Numbered from the stretch's first letter, positions 1-8,586 are shown. The stretch is 40,711 nucleotides of DNA from Chloroflexota bacterium (GCA_022564545.1 JADFLG010000011.1:1-40711); one strand, 5' to 3'. Translations and numbers: made by a program. The notes: generated from the sequence alone by a model not told the origin.

Positions 1-1
1 C

Positions 2-178
2 AATGTAGAACTAAAACTCGTTGATGGCGAGATCGTGAAATACGACAACCTGACCGTGATCCTCGACGCGCTTACGGGCCATGTCTACCGTGTCGAAGCG
101 TTCTACGGAGAATACGAATCGGAAGCCCGCGCACCTGTGTGGCTCAGCCCCCCGACGCCGACTCCGGACGCTGGCTAA
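2..178 (+). CDS. C-terminal fragment of an unknown protein
   Basis: The reading frame is open from the window edge to a TAA at 176-178, giving 58 residues. The fragment has short beta-strand-like stretches, such as VYRVEAFYGEYESE, and ends in a proline/threonine-rich tail (PPTPTPDAG) like those of secreted or surface proteins. I do not recognise the family. It is convergent with radC, and two copies of a palindromic repeat lie between them. Confidence 0.5.
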   Translation, partial: NVELKLVDGEIVKYDNLTVILDALTGHVYRVEAFYGEYESEARAPVWLSPPTPTPDAG

Positions 179-192
179 TGGGTCGAGAATTC

Positions 193-229
193 CTCCCTCC
201 CTCGCAGGGAGGGAGTTAGAGGGTGGGTT
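193..229 (-). repeat. Dispersed palindromic repeat, family 1, copy A
   Basis: A 37-bp element with the near-perfect palindrome CTCCCTCCCTCGCAGGGAGG. Its reverse complement matches the copy at 39073-39109 at most positions and resembles those at 297-333 and 6388-6422. It lies between convergent genes and could form a bidirectional terminator-like hairpin. That role is inferred. Confidence 0.6.
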
Positions 230-296
230 GGTGCCCTGTGGTGCGACAACCGGTCGGGCGAGGCGTCACCGCCGGTTGTATTCGGTCGAAACTTTG

Positions 297-333
297 ACCC
301 ACACCCTAACCCTCTCCCTGAGTGGGAAAGGGG
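297..333 (+). repeat. Dispersed palindromic repeat, family 1, copy B
   Basis: Begins ACCCACACCCTAACCCTCTC and continues into a G-rich arm. The first half is nearly the same as the copy at 6388-6422. It faces copy A in inverted orientation, about 70 bp away, downstream of radC. Confidence 0.55.
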
Positions 334-361
334 ATTAGCCCACCCGCCAGATTAAACCTTA

Positions 362-1081
362 TTAGTCGAAACCAAGCTTCTTCTCGCGCATTGAAACGTA
401 CCGGCCCTGACCGATAATCAGGTGGTCCACTATCTCGATATCGAGCAGTTTTCCGGCCGCGACCAGGGTCTTGGTGATCGCAACGTCCTCGTCGCTCGGA
501 GTCGGATCACCCGACGGGTGGTTGTGAACAATGGCAATTTGTGGCGCATTCCGCCTCACCGCAGTTGCAAACACCTCGGCCGGTCGGATCAGTGCGGCAT
601 TCACACTGCCCGAATACAGGTCCTCGATGCCCAGGACCTGGTTGCGCGTCGACAGCGTGGCGACCCGCAGGTGTTCTCGATCAAACGACGACATTTCCGC
701 CATGAACAGCGTCGCCAGGTCCGACGGTGTGGTGATGGTCACACGTTCCTCAGGAGTTAGCGAAGCCACTCTGCGACCCAGTTCAATGCCGGCCAATATC
801 TGACACGTCTTCGCATCCGATATCCCCCGTGATTCGCACATCTCGTCGAACGTGATTCGTGAAAGCCCGGACAGCCCCCCGAATTCGGCCAACACCCGAC
901 TCGCCATCGCGAGCACGTTCTCGCCTTCGAGGCCGGTGCGGAGCAAGATCGCAAGCAGTTCGGAATTCGAAAGGTGGCCCGCGCCGTATTGGGCCAGCCG
1001 CTCCCGGGGTCGTTCGCCCGAGGGAAAATCGCGAATGGCAGGGTGTGCGATAGCCGAAATGTTCACGGTAGTCAGGGTCAT
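362..1081 (-). CDS. radC: RadC-family JAB/MPN domain protein
   Basis: 239 residues, the usual RadC length. An N-terminal helix-hairpin-helix-like region (about 24-105, including SNSELLAILLRTG) is followed by the JAB/MPN domain. The metal motif H-x-H-P-S-G-D-x-x-P-S-x-x-D is intact at residues 186-199 (HNHPSGDPTPSDED), so zinc binding is expected. RadC was named for DNA repair, but its biochemical role is unsettled and many homologues sit on mobile or competence loci. The ATG at 1081 fits the family start (SGERPRERL near residue 21). It stands alone on the minus strand and is convergent with the partial gene at the window start. Confidence 0.93.
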   Translation of the reverse strand: MTLTTVNISAIAHPAIRDFPSGERPRERLAQYGAGHLSNSELLAILLRTGLEGENVLAMASRVLAEFGGLSGLSRITFDEMCESRGISDAKTCQILAGIELGRRVASLTPEERVTITTPSDLATLFMAEMSSFDREHLRVATLSTRNQVLGIEDLYSGSVNAALIRPAEVFATAVRRNAPQIAIVHNHPSGDPTPSDEDVAITKTLVAAGKLLDIEIVDHLIIGQGRYVSMREKKLGFD

Positions 1082-1171
1082 TGCCCCGGCAGTCTATGCC
1101 GGGACTGTTTCAACCCTGAACCGGGAATGTCACATCCCGCAAATCATCCGGTCACATAAAACATCTGACCG

Positions 1172-2233
1172 TTACACGTTTGGCAGATAAATCCGTGTGC
1201 CGCTCTGCCACGACTTCTGCACCGCGTCTGTAAACTCCATGTACTTCACCGAATCGGTGAAGTTCGAACGTGTTACAGGTTCGATACCGCGTATGGCATT
1301 GATGAATTCTTCTTCAACCCGCCAGCTTCCGCGCTTGTCGTCTGGAACGATCAGTTCCGGCATGGCATCGTCGCCCCTGCGAGCGCCCGTCACCCGTGGG
1401 TCTTCGCCCCCTCCGATTACCTCGACGCGTATTGTTCCTTCCGACCCGAATATCCAGATTTCTGTAGGAGGAGCGAACGGACCGAAAACCGTGCTCATCG
1501 ATATATTTACCGTTCCGCCGCCCGAGAGCGAGTAAATCACATCGACCTGGTCTGGGATGGTCATCTGGTAGCGGTCCCCGTCCGGGCCGTTCCGGTGGGG
1601 GACCACGATTTGGGCCTGTGCCATTACCGAACTGGCGGTGCCGACGAGTCGCATAAGGTTTTCGTACCAGATGCCCAGGGTCATCACGTTGTTGCCAGAT
1701 AGTTCGCGCATATGCCGCCAGTGTGCATCGGTGGAGGAATCTGGATACGAATCGCCATCGAAAACTCGAACGTTCACGTTCACCACGTCGCCAATGTAGC
1801 CATCGGATATCAGTTCGATCAGGTATCGCTCGCAGGCCATCAGGTGAGGCGGCGGCACGATCTGCGTGACGAGATCGGGGTTTGCTACCGATGCGGCCAG
1901 CATGTCACGTGCTTCGGCTGCGTTCATGGCCATTCGGGCTTCGCACAGAACATGCTTGCCGTTGTCCATCGCCGTCAGCGAAATAGTGGAGTGCATGTAA
2001 GGCCATGTGCCAATGCATACGGCGTCGATGTTGGGGTCCTCGACCAGGTCGAGCCATGTCGGGTAAGCCTCGCCAATCTCGTACTTATCGGCCGCGACTT
2101 TACTCGATTCCAGAGAACGGTTCGCAACGCCGACAAGCTCGACGCCTTCCTGCGCTCGCAAACCCGGAATGTGGCGCAGGGCCGTGTTGGCACCAGCCCC
2201 GATGAAACCGACTCTAATCGTTTCGTTTGCCAT
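1172..2233 (-). CDS. Gfo/Idh/MocA family oxidoreductase
   Basis: 353 residues from the ATG at 2233. The frame is open further upstream, but that extension lacks family character, and AGAGG lies about 12 nt before this ATG. Residues 7-14 (RVGFIGAG) form the Rossmann glycine motif for NAD(P), and the rest matches the GFO_IDH_MocA N- and C-terminal domains. Members oxidise or reduce sugars and cyclitols; the substrate cannot be told here. Oddly, the usual E-K-P motif, whose lysine is catalytic, reads EARM at residues 98-101, so classical dehydrogenase activity may be altered or lost. No operon partner is visible. Confidence 0.85.
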   Translation of the reverse strand: MANETIRVGFIGAGANTALRHIPGLRAQEGVELVGVANRSLESSKVAADKYEIGEAYPTWLDLVEDPNIDAVCIGTWPYMHSTISLTAMDNGKHVLCEARMAMNAAEARDMLAASVANPDLVTQIVPPPHLMACERYLIELISDGYIGDVVNVNVRVFDGDSYPDSSTDAHWRHMRELSGNNVMTLGIWYENLMRLVGTASSVMAQAQIVVPHRNGPDGDRYQMTIPDQVDVIYSLSGGGTVNISMSTVFGPFAPPTEIWIFGSEGTIRVEVIGGGEDPRVTGARRGDDAMPELIVPDDKRGSWRVEEEFINAIRGIEPVTRSNFTDSVKYMEFTDAVQKSWQSGTRIYLPNV

Positions 2234-2498
2234 TTGCCGATAATCCTCTACTGTAAATCCACGTAAACCGCACGTGAGTCCGGCCATCGACCCCGGCGGA
2301 GCGTCGGCAATTATCGATGCCCACCACCGGGAAGCTGAAAGTCTACGTGAACGATCAGCGGTTGCCAGTCCTGTGCGGCGGGGTTGCACCCGGAATTCTC
2401 CCCTGTCCAGAATTTGACGGCTACTTGCCAGGGACTTGAAGAGACAGCCGTTCCGTTAATCGCCTGCAGGGCTCCAGGGAAAACACAACGAGAAAGCG

Positions 2499-2816
2499 AT
2501 GACAATTCCAAGTCAAATCAATATGACCGGCGTGGGCGTGCAGATCGCCTGGGACGACGGCCAGACGTGTACCTATCCGTACCGGTATTTGCGACTGCAG
2601 TGCGCCTGCGCTGCGTGCGTCGAGGAAATGACCGGGAGGGCGTTGCTCAACGTTTCCGCGGTGCCTGAAGACGTCATCGCCGTCGAATATATCGAGGTCG
2701 GCAAATACGCCCTCCAGTTCCTGTGGACCGACGGGCACGGCACGGGGATCTACCCGTTCAAAATGCTGCTGAAACTCGCCGAAAACGACGATGCCGTGAT
2801 CTGCGAGACGAGTTAG
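2499..2816 (+). CDS. DUF971 (GBBH-like N-terminal domain) protein
   Basis: 105 residues forming one DUF971 domain, the small domain found alone, at the N-terminus of gamma-butyrobetaine hydroxylase, or fused to Mrp/ApbC Fe-S carriers. The cysteine cluster C35-x-C37-x2-C40 (QCACAACVEE) and the hallmarks YPYRYLRLQC and YPFKMLLKL are present. It may bind a metal or Fe-S cluster, which is inferred. The start is an ATG preceded by GAGAAAG. Its TAG stop overlaps by one base the GTG start of the DinB-like gene (TAGTG), so the two are probably translationally coupled. Confidence 0.85.
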   Translation: MTIPSQINMTGVGVQIAWDDGQTCTYPYRYLRLQCACAACVEEMTGRALLNVSAVPEDVIAVEYIEVGKYALQFLWTDGHGTGIYPFKMLLKLAENDDAVICETS

Positions 2817-3361
2817 TGTCTCCGCAGAATTTCGGGGACCACCGGGACCTGGCCCTTCAGTCGATCGGCGATTACGGGCGGCAGTTGACCCGCGCACTTA
2901 CCGGCCTGGAACTGGAAGAGGCCCGGTGGATGCCGACTCCCCAGTCGAACCATATCCTGTGGATACTCTGGCACATGGGCCGGATGGAAGACATGTGGGG
3001 GTCCTACCTTCGAGGTGGTATTGGCCCGAGCGCCTGGATCGAGGGCCGGTGGGCGGACCGGCTGGGGATCGACGCGGCCCGAAACGGTTCCGGTGATTCA
3101 GTCGAGCAGGTGCGAGATTTTCCCGATGTCTCGCTTCAAGAAGTCACGGCCTACTGGCAGGCGGCACGGGACCTGCTGATTCCCGCAGTCGAGAAAATCA
3201 CGCACGACATGCTGCAAGACAGGCACCCCGAGATCTGGACTCATGCGCCCGACCGCGCACCGACCCTACTGTGGGTGCTGGGCAGAATCCCGGTCGAGAA
3301 CAGCCAGCACACCGGCCAGATCGCATACATCCGCGGCCTCTACGCCGCAAAGTTCGGGTAG
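2816..3361 (+). CDS. DinB-like four-helix protein
   Basis: 181 residues from the GTG at 2816, which overlaps the upstream stop. The frame is open earlier but only as a shadow of the DUF971 gene. The sequence fits the DinB/YfiT-like metal-binding four-helix bundle: an early bundle with a central histidine (LWHMGRMEDMW, H53) and the C-terminal NSQHTGQIAYIRGLY (H165) typical of the metal site. Family members include thiol transferases and damage-induced proteins; no specific reaction can be assigned. The last 39 coding bases plus 6 following bases recur in degenerate form at 4516-4560, downstream of the nuclease gene. Confidence 0.75.
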   Translation: MSPQNFGDHRDLALQSIGDYGRQLTRALTGLELEEARWMPTPQSNHILWILWHMGRMEDMWGSYLRGGIGPSAWIEGRWADRLGIDAARNGSGDSVEQVRDFPDVSLQEVTAYWQAARDLLIPAVEKITHDMLQDRHPEIWTHAPDRAPTLLWVLGRIPVENSQHTGQIAYIRGLYAAKFG

Positions 3362-3367
3362 GGGGCG
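3323..3367 (+). repeat. 45-bp direct repeat, left copy (3' end of DinB gene)
   Basis: Matches 4516-4560 at 39 of 45 positions and covers the final codons and stop of the DinB-like gene plus the following GGGGCG. With the right copy it brackets the HsdR_N-type nuclease gene. It could be the gene-borne half of an attachment-like site or one end of an old duplication. Confidence 0.75.
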
Positions 3368-3455
3368 CTTTTTTGGGACCAAAATCTGACAGTTCGACCC
3401 CTAAATATCTGATTCGCATACAATCTCACTTGAGCACGAAACAGGAGAAGTGAAC

Positions 3456-4409
3456 GTGGATCTGAATACCCTCGAAAGCTTATTGTCACGAACAAGGCAA
3501 AAAGCGAAGGAACACTCAGTTGTATTTGAAAAGAGTGAGGCGGCAACCCGTTACAGTCTCATCGATCCCGTTCTGGATGCACTGGGTTGGGATCTTGCCG
3601 ACCCTCTGCACTCCATTGCCGAGTATGGTGTCGGAAAAAACCGCGCCGATTACGCGATGTTTGGCAAAAGTACGGCAATACCAGCGTTGTTCATCGAAGC
3701 GAAGCGACTCGGCACAAACCTCAGACAAAATCTCGATCAGGCAATCACCTATTGCAACGGCGAAGGAGTCAAATACTTCGTCATAACCGATGGTATCAAT
3801 TGGCAGGCTTATGACGTTTTCAAACCCGTCCCAAATTCAGATAAAAAGATTTTTGAGATTGATCTGAATGTCACTGGTGATAGCGAATCGGTAATTCAGT
3901 TTATTTGGTTGTGGAGACAAAACTTCACTTCTGATTCAGAGCCAATAAAAGCCAAATTACATGCTCGAAAAGCTACTACTCCAGAACAAGGTCAAGTCGT
4001 GGACCCTGGTCGAGGCATTTCGTTGTCAGCAGTCTTCGAAATGACCAAGGCTCACAAATTCCTTAAACCTCCAGAACTAGTGTTGACGCCGGACGGTGCC
4101 ACACATTCGATTATCACTTGGACGGAGATGCAAATCACCGTCGCTGAGTGGCTGGTCGAAAACAAATTTTTGACTCCGGCGATGTGCCCGGTCCGATCTA
4201 AAGGAGGTGGGCACATACTTCACACCAAACCCGTCGCAAAAAACGGGAAGACTTTCTGGAGCCCGCATGAAATCGGCGGGATGTGGATCGAAAAATCGAG
4301 AGACGCGAAAGACCACGCACGAATCTCACTTGAATTGGCGACCGCCGCTGGCTCCCAAGACATCAATATCGTTGGCCCAAATACCTGGCCGCTTCCGAAA
4401 AGCAAGTAA
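3456..4409 (+). CDS. HsdR_N-type (type I/IV restriction) endonuclease-like protein
   Basis: 317 residues from the GTG at 3456. AGGAG at 3443-3447 is 8 nt upstream, whereas the alternative GTG at 3450 is only 2 nt from it. Residues about 15-125 look like the type I restriction R-subunit N-terminal nuclease domain. The PD-(D/E)xK pattern is D65 in KNRADYAMFG and E81-A-K83 in LFIEAKRLG. Unlike HsdR there is no helicase. The C-terminal part (about 165-317) has a W/G-rich segment (GGMWIEKSR) that I do not recognise. Base composition is clearly more AT-rich than the neighbours, and the gene sits between direct repeats, both suggesting transfer. It probably cuts or restricts DNA, perhaps with the methyltransferase downstream. 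Confidence 0.75.
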   Translation: MDLNTLESLLSRTRQKAKEHSVVFEKSEAATRYSLIDPVLDALGWDLADPLHSIAEYGVGKNRADYAMFGKSTAIPALFIEAKRLGTNLRQNLDQAITYCNGEGVKYFVITDGINWQAYDVFKPVPNSDKKIFEIDLNVTGDSESVIQFIWLWRQNFTSDSEPIKAKLHARKATTPEQGQVVDPGRGISLSAVFEMTKAHKFLKPPELVLTPDGATHSIITWTEMQITVAEWLVENKFLTPAMCPVRSKGGGHILHTKPVAKNGKTFWSPHEIGGMWIEKSRDAKDHARISLELATAAGSQDINIVGPNTWPLPKSK

Positions 4410-4416
4410 AACCAAA

Positions 4417-4455
4417 ACCGGGCAGTTGACGGGCTGCCCGGTCTAATTTTCTTTT
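4417..4455 (+). terminator. Rho-independent terminator after the nuclease gene
   Basis: A perfect 9-bp stem, ACCGGGCAG (4417-4425) with CTGCCCGGT (4434-4442), and an 8-nt loop are followed by CTAATTTTCTTTT. It separates the nuclease gene from the methyltransferase gene. Confidence 0.8.
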
Positions 4456-4515
4456 CGACGCTAACCTTTGATTGTCTGGTTGTAATTCCCACGGACGTTG
4501 TTCGTTCAACTTGGG

Positions 4516-4560
4516 GCGTGCATCCGCGGCCTCTATTCCGCGAAGTTCAGGTAGGGGGCG
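4516..4560 (+). repeat. 45-bp direct repeat, right copy
   Basis: Degenerate copy (39/45) of the DinB 3' end at 3323-3367, still carrying the TAG and GGGGGCG. It codes for nothing here. Its six differences include two at codon positions 1-2, so it looks like a decaying duplicate. Confidence 0.75.
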
Positions 4561-4647
4561 AACGATTGGGAATTATCTGCCATTAACAGCCTGGCGAAAA
4601 ATCTATTTGAAGTATGATTGCGCCCGTCTAAAGACGAGGTAATTCTG

Positions 4648-6297
4648 ATGCCCGAGTTCAAGCCCAATACTCTCTACTACGGCGACAACCTGCAGGTGCT
4701 GCGCGATTTCCCGTCGGAATGTGTCGACCTGATCTACCTCGATCCGCCCTTCAACTCAAACCGCAACTACAACGTCCTGTTCAAAGAATCAGCAGGTGTC
4801 GAAGCTGAGGCGCAGATTCAGGCGTTCGAAGACACCTGGCACTGGGGCATTGAGGGAACGACGACATGGGACACCTACAACCAGATCGTCCAAAAACAGG
4901 ATGAAGTTGGGCGAATGCTGCAGGCGTTTGTTCAGGCACTTGGGCACAACGATGTAACAGCGTACCTGACAATGATGGCCCCTCGGCTGATCGAATTGCG
5001 ACGAGTGCTGAAGCCCACCGGATCGATATACCTGCACTGCGACCCTACCGCTTCGCACTATTTGAAGGTGGTTATGGACTCTGTGTTTGGAGCGACTAAC
5101 AGTCGCACTGACATTGTTTGGCGCCGAACAAATGCAAAAGGACTGGCATTTAAAGGGTTCCCCCGTGATCACGACACACTGCTGTACTACACCAAAGAAG
5201 CCAAGTTCACTTGGAATCGCCCTTTCGTCGCGTATGACCCCGCATACGTGGAGAAGTTTTATCGGTTCGTGGAAGAAGGGACAGGGCGTCGATATCGCCT
5301 CAGCGACCTCACAAATCCGAACCGAGACCGACCAAATTTGACCTACGAGTGGAAGGGACATGTGCGGGTTTGGCGTTGGACAAAACAACGAATGGAAGAA
5401 GCGGAGCAGCATGGCATCATTCAGTACTCATCAACTGGTCTAGCGGCTCAGAAAAGATACTTGGACGAAATGCAAGGCCAGCCTGTCGATTCCATTTGGG
5501 ATGATATTGAACCAGTCCAGGCACACTCGAAAGAGAGGCTTGGTTACGCTACCCAGAAACCAGAAGCACTATTGGAGCGAGTAATCAGCGCATCTTCAAA
5601 TGAAGGCGACGTGATACTCGACCCGTTCTGCGGGTGCGGGACCGCCGTCGTCGCAGCCCATCGCCTGGGACGTAAATGGATCGGCATCGATATTACTTAT
5701 CTCGCCGTGGACCTGATGCAGAATCGTCTGAAAACCACATTCCCAGGTGACTTCAAAAAAGGCGTTCAAATCGATGGCGAGCCCGCCGATGAAGCAGCCG
5801 CGCTTGCCCTGGCCGAGAAAGACAAGTACCAGTTCCAGTTCTGGTCGGTCGCCAAACTCGGCGGTACCTCCCGCGGTGGTCAAAACAAAAAAGGTGCAGA
5901 TCAGGGTGTAGACGGCGTGATCGGCTTCCCGGAAGTAGACCCGGAGAAATCAGGCAAGGCGGCACACGACTTCAAGCAGGTGATCATTTCAGTCAAGGGT
6001 GGAAATACCGGACCGTCTCACGTGCGTGATTTGATCGGAACAGTCAAGAACGAAAGCGCGGCCATCGGCGTGCTCGTCACCATCAAAGAACCGACCCGGG
6101 GAATGATCGACGCTGCAGCATCTGCAGGTGTGTACCAATCGAATTTCACCAAAAAGTCATACCCAAAGATTCAGATAATTACCGCGGGCGATATTGTTCA
6201 CGGAAAAATGGTAGAAATGCCGCCTATCGAAAGCCTGAGCCAGTATAAGGCTGCTCCGAAAGCCAAACGCGGAACCCAAAGTTCGTGGGACATCTAA
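4648..6297 (+). CDS. DNA methyltransferase fused to Mrr-like nuclease domain
   Basis: 549 residues from the ATG at 4648, with GAGG 9 nt upstream; the TTG at 4618 is less likely. Residues 1-365 are a beta-type amino-methyltransferase (N6-adenine or N4-cytosine). Catalytic motif IV DPPF is at 32-35 and the SAM motif I, LDPFCGCGT, at 324-332, the order of the beta class, with a target-recognition region between. Residues about 390-549 look like an Mrr-type restriction domain: GVDGVIGF at 420-427 supplies the aspartate and ISVKGG at 447-452 the lysine. One polypeptide may therefore modify and cut. It follows the HsdR_N gene but is separated from it by a terminator and a repeat. Possible promoter: TATGAT at 4613-4618, without a good -35 box. 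Confidence 0.85.
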   Translation: MPEFKPNTLYYGDNLQVLRDFPSECVDLIYLDPPFNSNRNYNVLFKESAGVEAEAQIQAFEDTWHWGIEGTTTWDTYNQIVQKQDEVGRMLQAFVQALGHNDVTAYLTMMAPRLIELRRVLKPTGSIYLHCDPTASHYLKVVMDSVFGATNSRTDIVWRRTNAKGLAFKGFPRDHDTLLYYTKEAKFTWNRPFVAYDPAYVEKFYRFVEEGTGRRYRLSDLTNPNRDRPNLTYEWKGHVRVWRWTKQRMEEAEQHGIIQYSSTGLAAQKRYLDEMQGQPVDSIWDDIEPVQAHSKERLGYATQKPEALLERVISASSNEGDVILDPFCGCGTAVVAAHRLGRKWIGIDITYLAVDLMQNRLKTTFPGDFKKGVQIDGEPADEAAALALAEKDKYQFQFWSVAKLGGTSRGGQNKKGADQGVDGVIGFPEVDPEKSGKAAHDFKQVIISVKGGNTGPSHVRDLIGTVKNESAAIGVLVTIKEPTRGMIDAAASAGVYQSNFTKKSYPKIQIITAGDIVHGKMVEMPPIESLSQYKAAPKAKRGTQSSWDI

Positions 6298-6387
6298 CCC
6301 GACTACTTAATTTCCCGACCGCAGCGGAGGGACCTCAGGGGGGATGCATTTAGCGGCAGCCAAGAGTATCCGCTCCAGACCGCTTTC

Positions 6388-6422
6388 ACCCACACCCTGG
6401 CCCACTCCGCAAGGGAGAGGGG
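6388..6422 (+). repeat. Dispersed palindromic repeat, family 1, copy C
   Basis: Begins ACCCACACCCTGGCCCACTC and ends AAGGGAGAGGGG, closely resembling the copy at 297-333. It lies in the 136-bp space between the convergent methyltransferase and E1-beta genes, where a two-way terminator would be expected. Confidence 0.55.
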
Positions 6423-6433
6423 ACATTCAGCCC

Positions 6434-7504
6434 CTACCCGCGTGCCAGCATGTTGCGCACCGTCCCAACGATGTCTTCGGGCTGCGGCATGAAGGCGGTT
6501 TCGAGGCCCTTGTTGTAGGGCACGGGCGAGTGCGGCGCCGTTACCCGTTTGACCGGGGCGTCGAGGTAGTCGAACGCCTTGTCGGCGATAACTGCGGCAA
6601 ACTCCGAAGCCATCGAGGCGCGCGGCGTATCCTCATCGACTATCACCACACGGTTTGTCTTCATTACCGATTCGAGCAGAATATCTTCGTCGAACGGCGA
6701 TAGCGACATCATGTCGATCACTTCGGCCTCGATGCCGTCCGCAGCAAGGATCTCGGCGGCCTGCTGACATGCGATCGACGTGTACGACATGCCCACCAGC
6801 GTAACGTCGTCGCCGCGCCTCGTGTAACGCCCCTTGCCGAGCTCGATTATGTAATCCTCGTCGGGCACGAAACCAGTGAGGTTAATGAGCTTTTTATCGT
6901 TTACAAGGAACACGGGGTCATCGTCACGAATCGCAGCGGCGAGCAGCCCCTTGACCGAGTAAGGGTCCGACGGCACCACGACCTTCAGGCCCGGAATGTG
7001 CGCCAGCATCGAGTAGAAGCTCTCTGAATGCTGGGCGGCGTGACCTGTCCCTGCTCCCGAACGCGCAAACAGCGTCAGGGGGACCCTCGTTTGCCCGCCG
7101 AACATGTAACGGCTCTTCGCTGCGTTGGAAAGCAACTGGTCGTACGCAACCGTTACGAAGTCGAAGTACATGAGGTCGACGACAGGACGAAGACCGGTAA
7201 GCGCTGCGCCGATCGCGGCCCCCACGAACCCGGCCTCGGAAATCGGCGTGTCCCGAATCCGTTCCGGGCCGAATTCCTGAACCAGCCCCTTCGTCGCCGC
7301 GAACGGCCCGCCCCAGGCGTCAAGTGGTTCTTTCGTGTCCTTGTCGAACCCACCCGAGATGTCCTCGCCCATAAGAAAGACATCGGGATCACGCTGCATC
7401 TCGGCCCGGAGCGTGTCCCTGAAAACGTCCCGGAACCGCTTTTCTTCGCCGGGTACACCGTCGTATCCGGGCCCGAGCGGACTGATTGCTTGCTGTATTG
7501 TCAT
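6434..7504 (-). CDS. 2-oxoacid dehydrogenase E1 subunit beta
   Basis: 356 residues, the usual length for E1 beta. With the alpha subunit upstream it forms the thiamine-diphosphate enzyme that decarboxylates a 2-oxoacid, pyruvate most likely, and acylates the E2 lipoyl group. Seen: the GEDI motif (residues 46-49, with the glutamate that activates ThDP), DTPISEAGFVGAAIGAA, the segment GTGHAAQHSESFY and a C-terminal transketolase domain (VDEDTPRASMASE). Acetoin dehydrogenase and branched-chain enzymes have similar subunits, so the substrate is open. An AT-rich 83-bp gap separates it from E1 alpha. No E2 or E3 gene is in the window. Confidence 0.9.
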   Translation of the reverse strand: MTIQQAISPLGPGYDGVPGEEKRFRDVFRDTLRAEMQRDPDVFLMGEDISGGFDKDTKEPLDAWGGPFAATKGLVQEFGPERIRDTPISEAGFVGAAIGAALTGLRPVVDLMYFDFVTVAYDQLLSNAAKSRYMFGGQTRVPLTLFARSGAGTGHAAQHSESFYSMLAHIPGLKVVVPSDPYSVKGLLAAAIRDDDPVFLVNDKKLINLTGFVPDEDYIIELGKGRYTRRGDDVTLVGMSYTSIACQQAAEILAADGIEAEVIDMMSLSPFDEDILLESVMKTNRVVIVDEDTPRASMASEFAAVIADKAFDYLDAPVKRVTAPHSPVPYNKGLETAFMPQPEDIVGTVRNMLARG

Positions 7505-7587
7505 TTCTCGTTCTTCTATTTTGTATTTGTGTTTTTTGTATTTGTGCTGGATGTGCGGGTTTTGGAAAGTTTTAGTTTTTCGCCTGG

Positions 7588-8586
7588 CTAACGCAGGCCC
7601 GGAATGGGGTTGGAGTAGCTGACGTACACGTCGCTGTACAGCGCCTCGGCATCGGGCATCGGGCTGTTCAGTGCGAACTCGACCGCGTCGACCATCTCTT
7701 TTTCGATCGCGTCGCGGATGCCCTTGAGCTTTTTTGCCGTCATCAGCTTCTGCTCGGTCACCCGCTTCTCGAAACTCTTTAACGGGTCCCGCTCGCGGAA
7801 ATATTCTTCCTCTTCTTCAGTGCGGTAGTTCAACGGGGTATCGGCATGAAAGTGGCCGTGGAACCGGTAGGTCTTCAGCTCGAGGAAGGTCGGCCCCTCA
7901 CCAGCCCTCGCCCTGGCGATAGCCTCACCTGCAGCGTCGTACACGGCAAACACATCCATACCGTCGACCACTACCCCCGGCATGCCGTAGCCCTCGGCCC
8001 GCGACGCGATGTCGTCGGTCGATACTGCGTACCAGGCGGGCGTGGCCTCCGCATAGCCGTTGTTCTCGCAGGCGAAGACCACCGGCAGCTTCCAGACCGA
8101 GGCCAGGTTCATCGATTCGTGCAGCACGCCCTGTGAAGATGCACCGTCGCCGAAGAAAGAAACTCCGATCGATTCGTTCTCGATTCCTTTGTACTTTGCG
8201 GTGAGCGCCGCACCGACAGCCAGGGGGATCGATGCACCGACGACGGCGTTGGCCCCGAGCATGCCCTTCGAAAAGTCGGCAATGTGCATCGAGCCGCCCT
8301 TGCCCCCGCACTGGCCCGTGGCGCGCCCCATGATTTCGGCCATCATCTTGTCGGTTTCGAGGCCTTTTGCGATGCAGTGTCCATGACCCCGGTGGGTCGA
8401 GCCAATCCAGTCTTTATCGGTGAGGTGTGCACAGATTCCGGTTGGCGGCGCTTCCTGGCCGTCCGAGGGGTGAGTGACGCCCATCGCATTGCCCTTGAAG
8501 GTCTGCTCGAGCATCGTCTCCTCGAAGCGGCGGATTCGGTACATCGTCGTGTACAACCACTCCAGCTTCTCTTTGGAGATGTCCAT
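7588..8586 (-). CDS. 2-oxoacid dehydrogenase E1 subunit alpha
   Basis: 332 residues. The ThDP-binding motif runs from GDG (146-148) to NN (175-176), with GDGASSQGVLHESMN between, and the phosphorylation-loop-like RYRTEEEEEYFRERDP-type segment lies near the C-terminus. The ATG at 8586 has GGAGG 9 nt upstream. It is the first gene of a two-gene operon with E1 beta and makes the alpha2beta2 E1 component of a pyruvate- or acetoin-type complex. The upstream space (8587-8829) has no further gene and should hold the promoter. Confidence 0.92.
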   Translation of the reverse strand: MDISKEKLEWLYTTMYRIRRFEETMLEQTFKGNAMGVTHPSDGQEAPPTGICAHLTDKDWIGSTHRGHGHCIAKGLETDKMMAEIMGRATGQCGGKGGSMHIADFSKGMLGANAVVGASIPLAVGAALTAKYKGIENESIGVSFFGDGASSQGVLHESMNLASVWKLPVVFACENNGYAEATPAWYAVSTDDIASRAEGYGMPGVVVDGMDVFAVYDAAGEAIARARAGEGPTFLELKTYRFHGHFHADTPLNYRTEEEEEYFRERDPLKSFEKRVTEQKLMTAKKLKGIRDAIEKEMVDAVEFALNSPMPDAEALYSDVYVSYSNPIPGLR

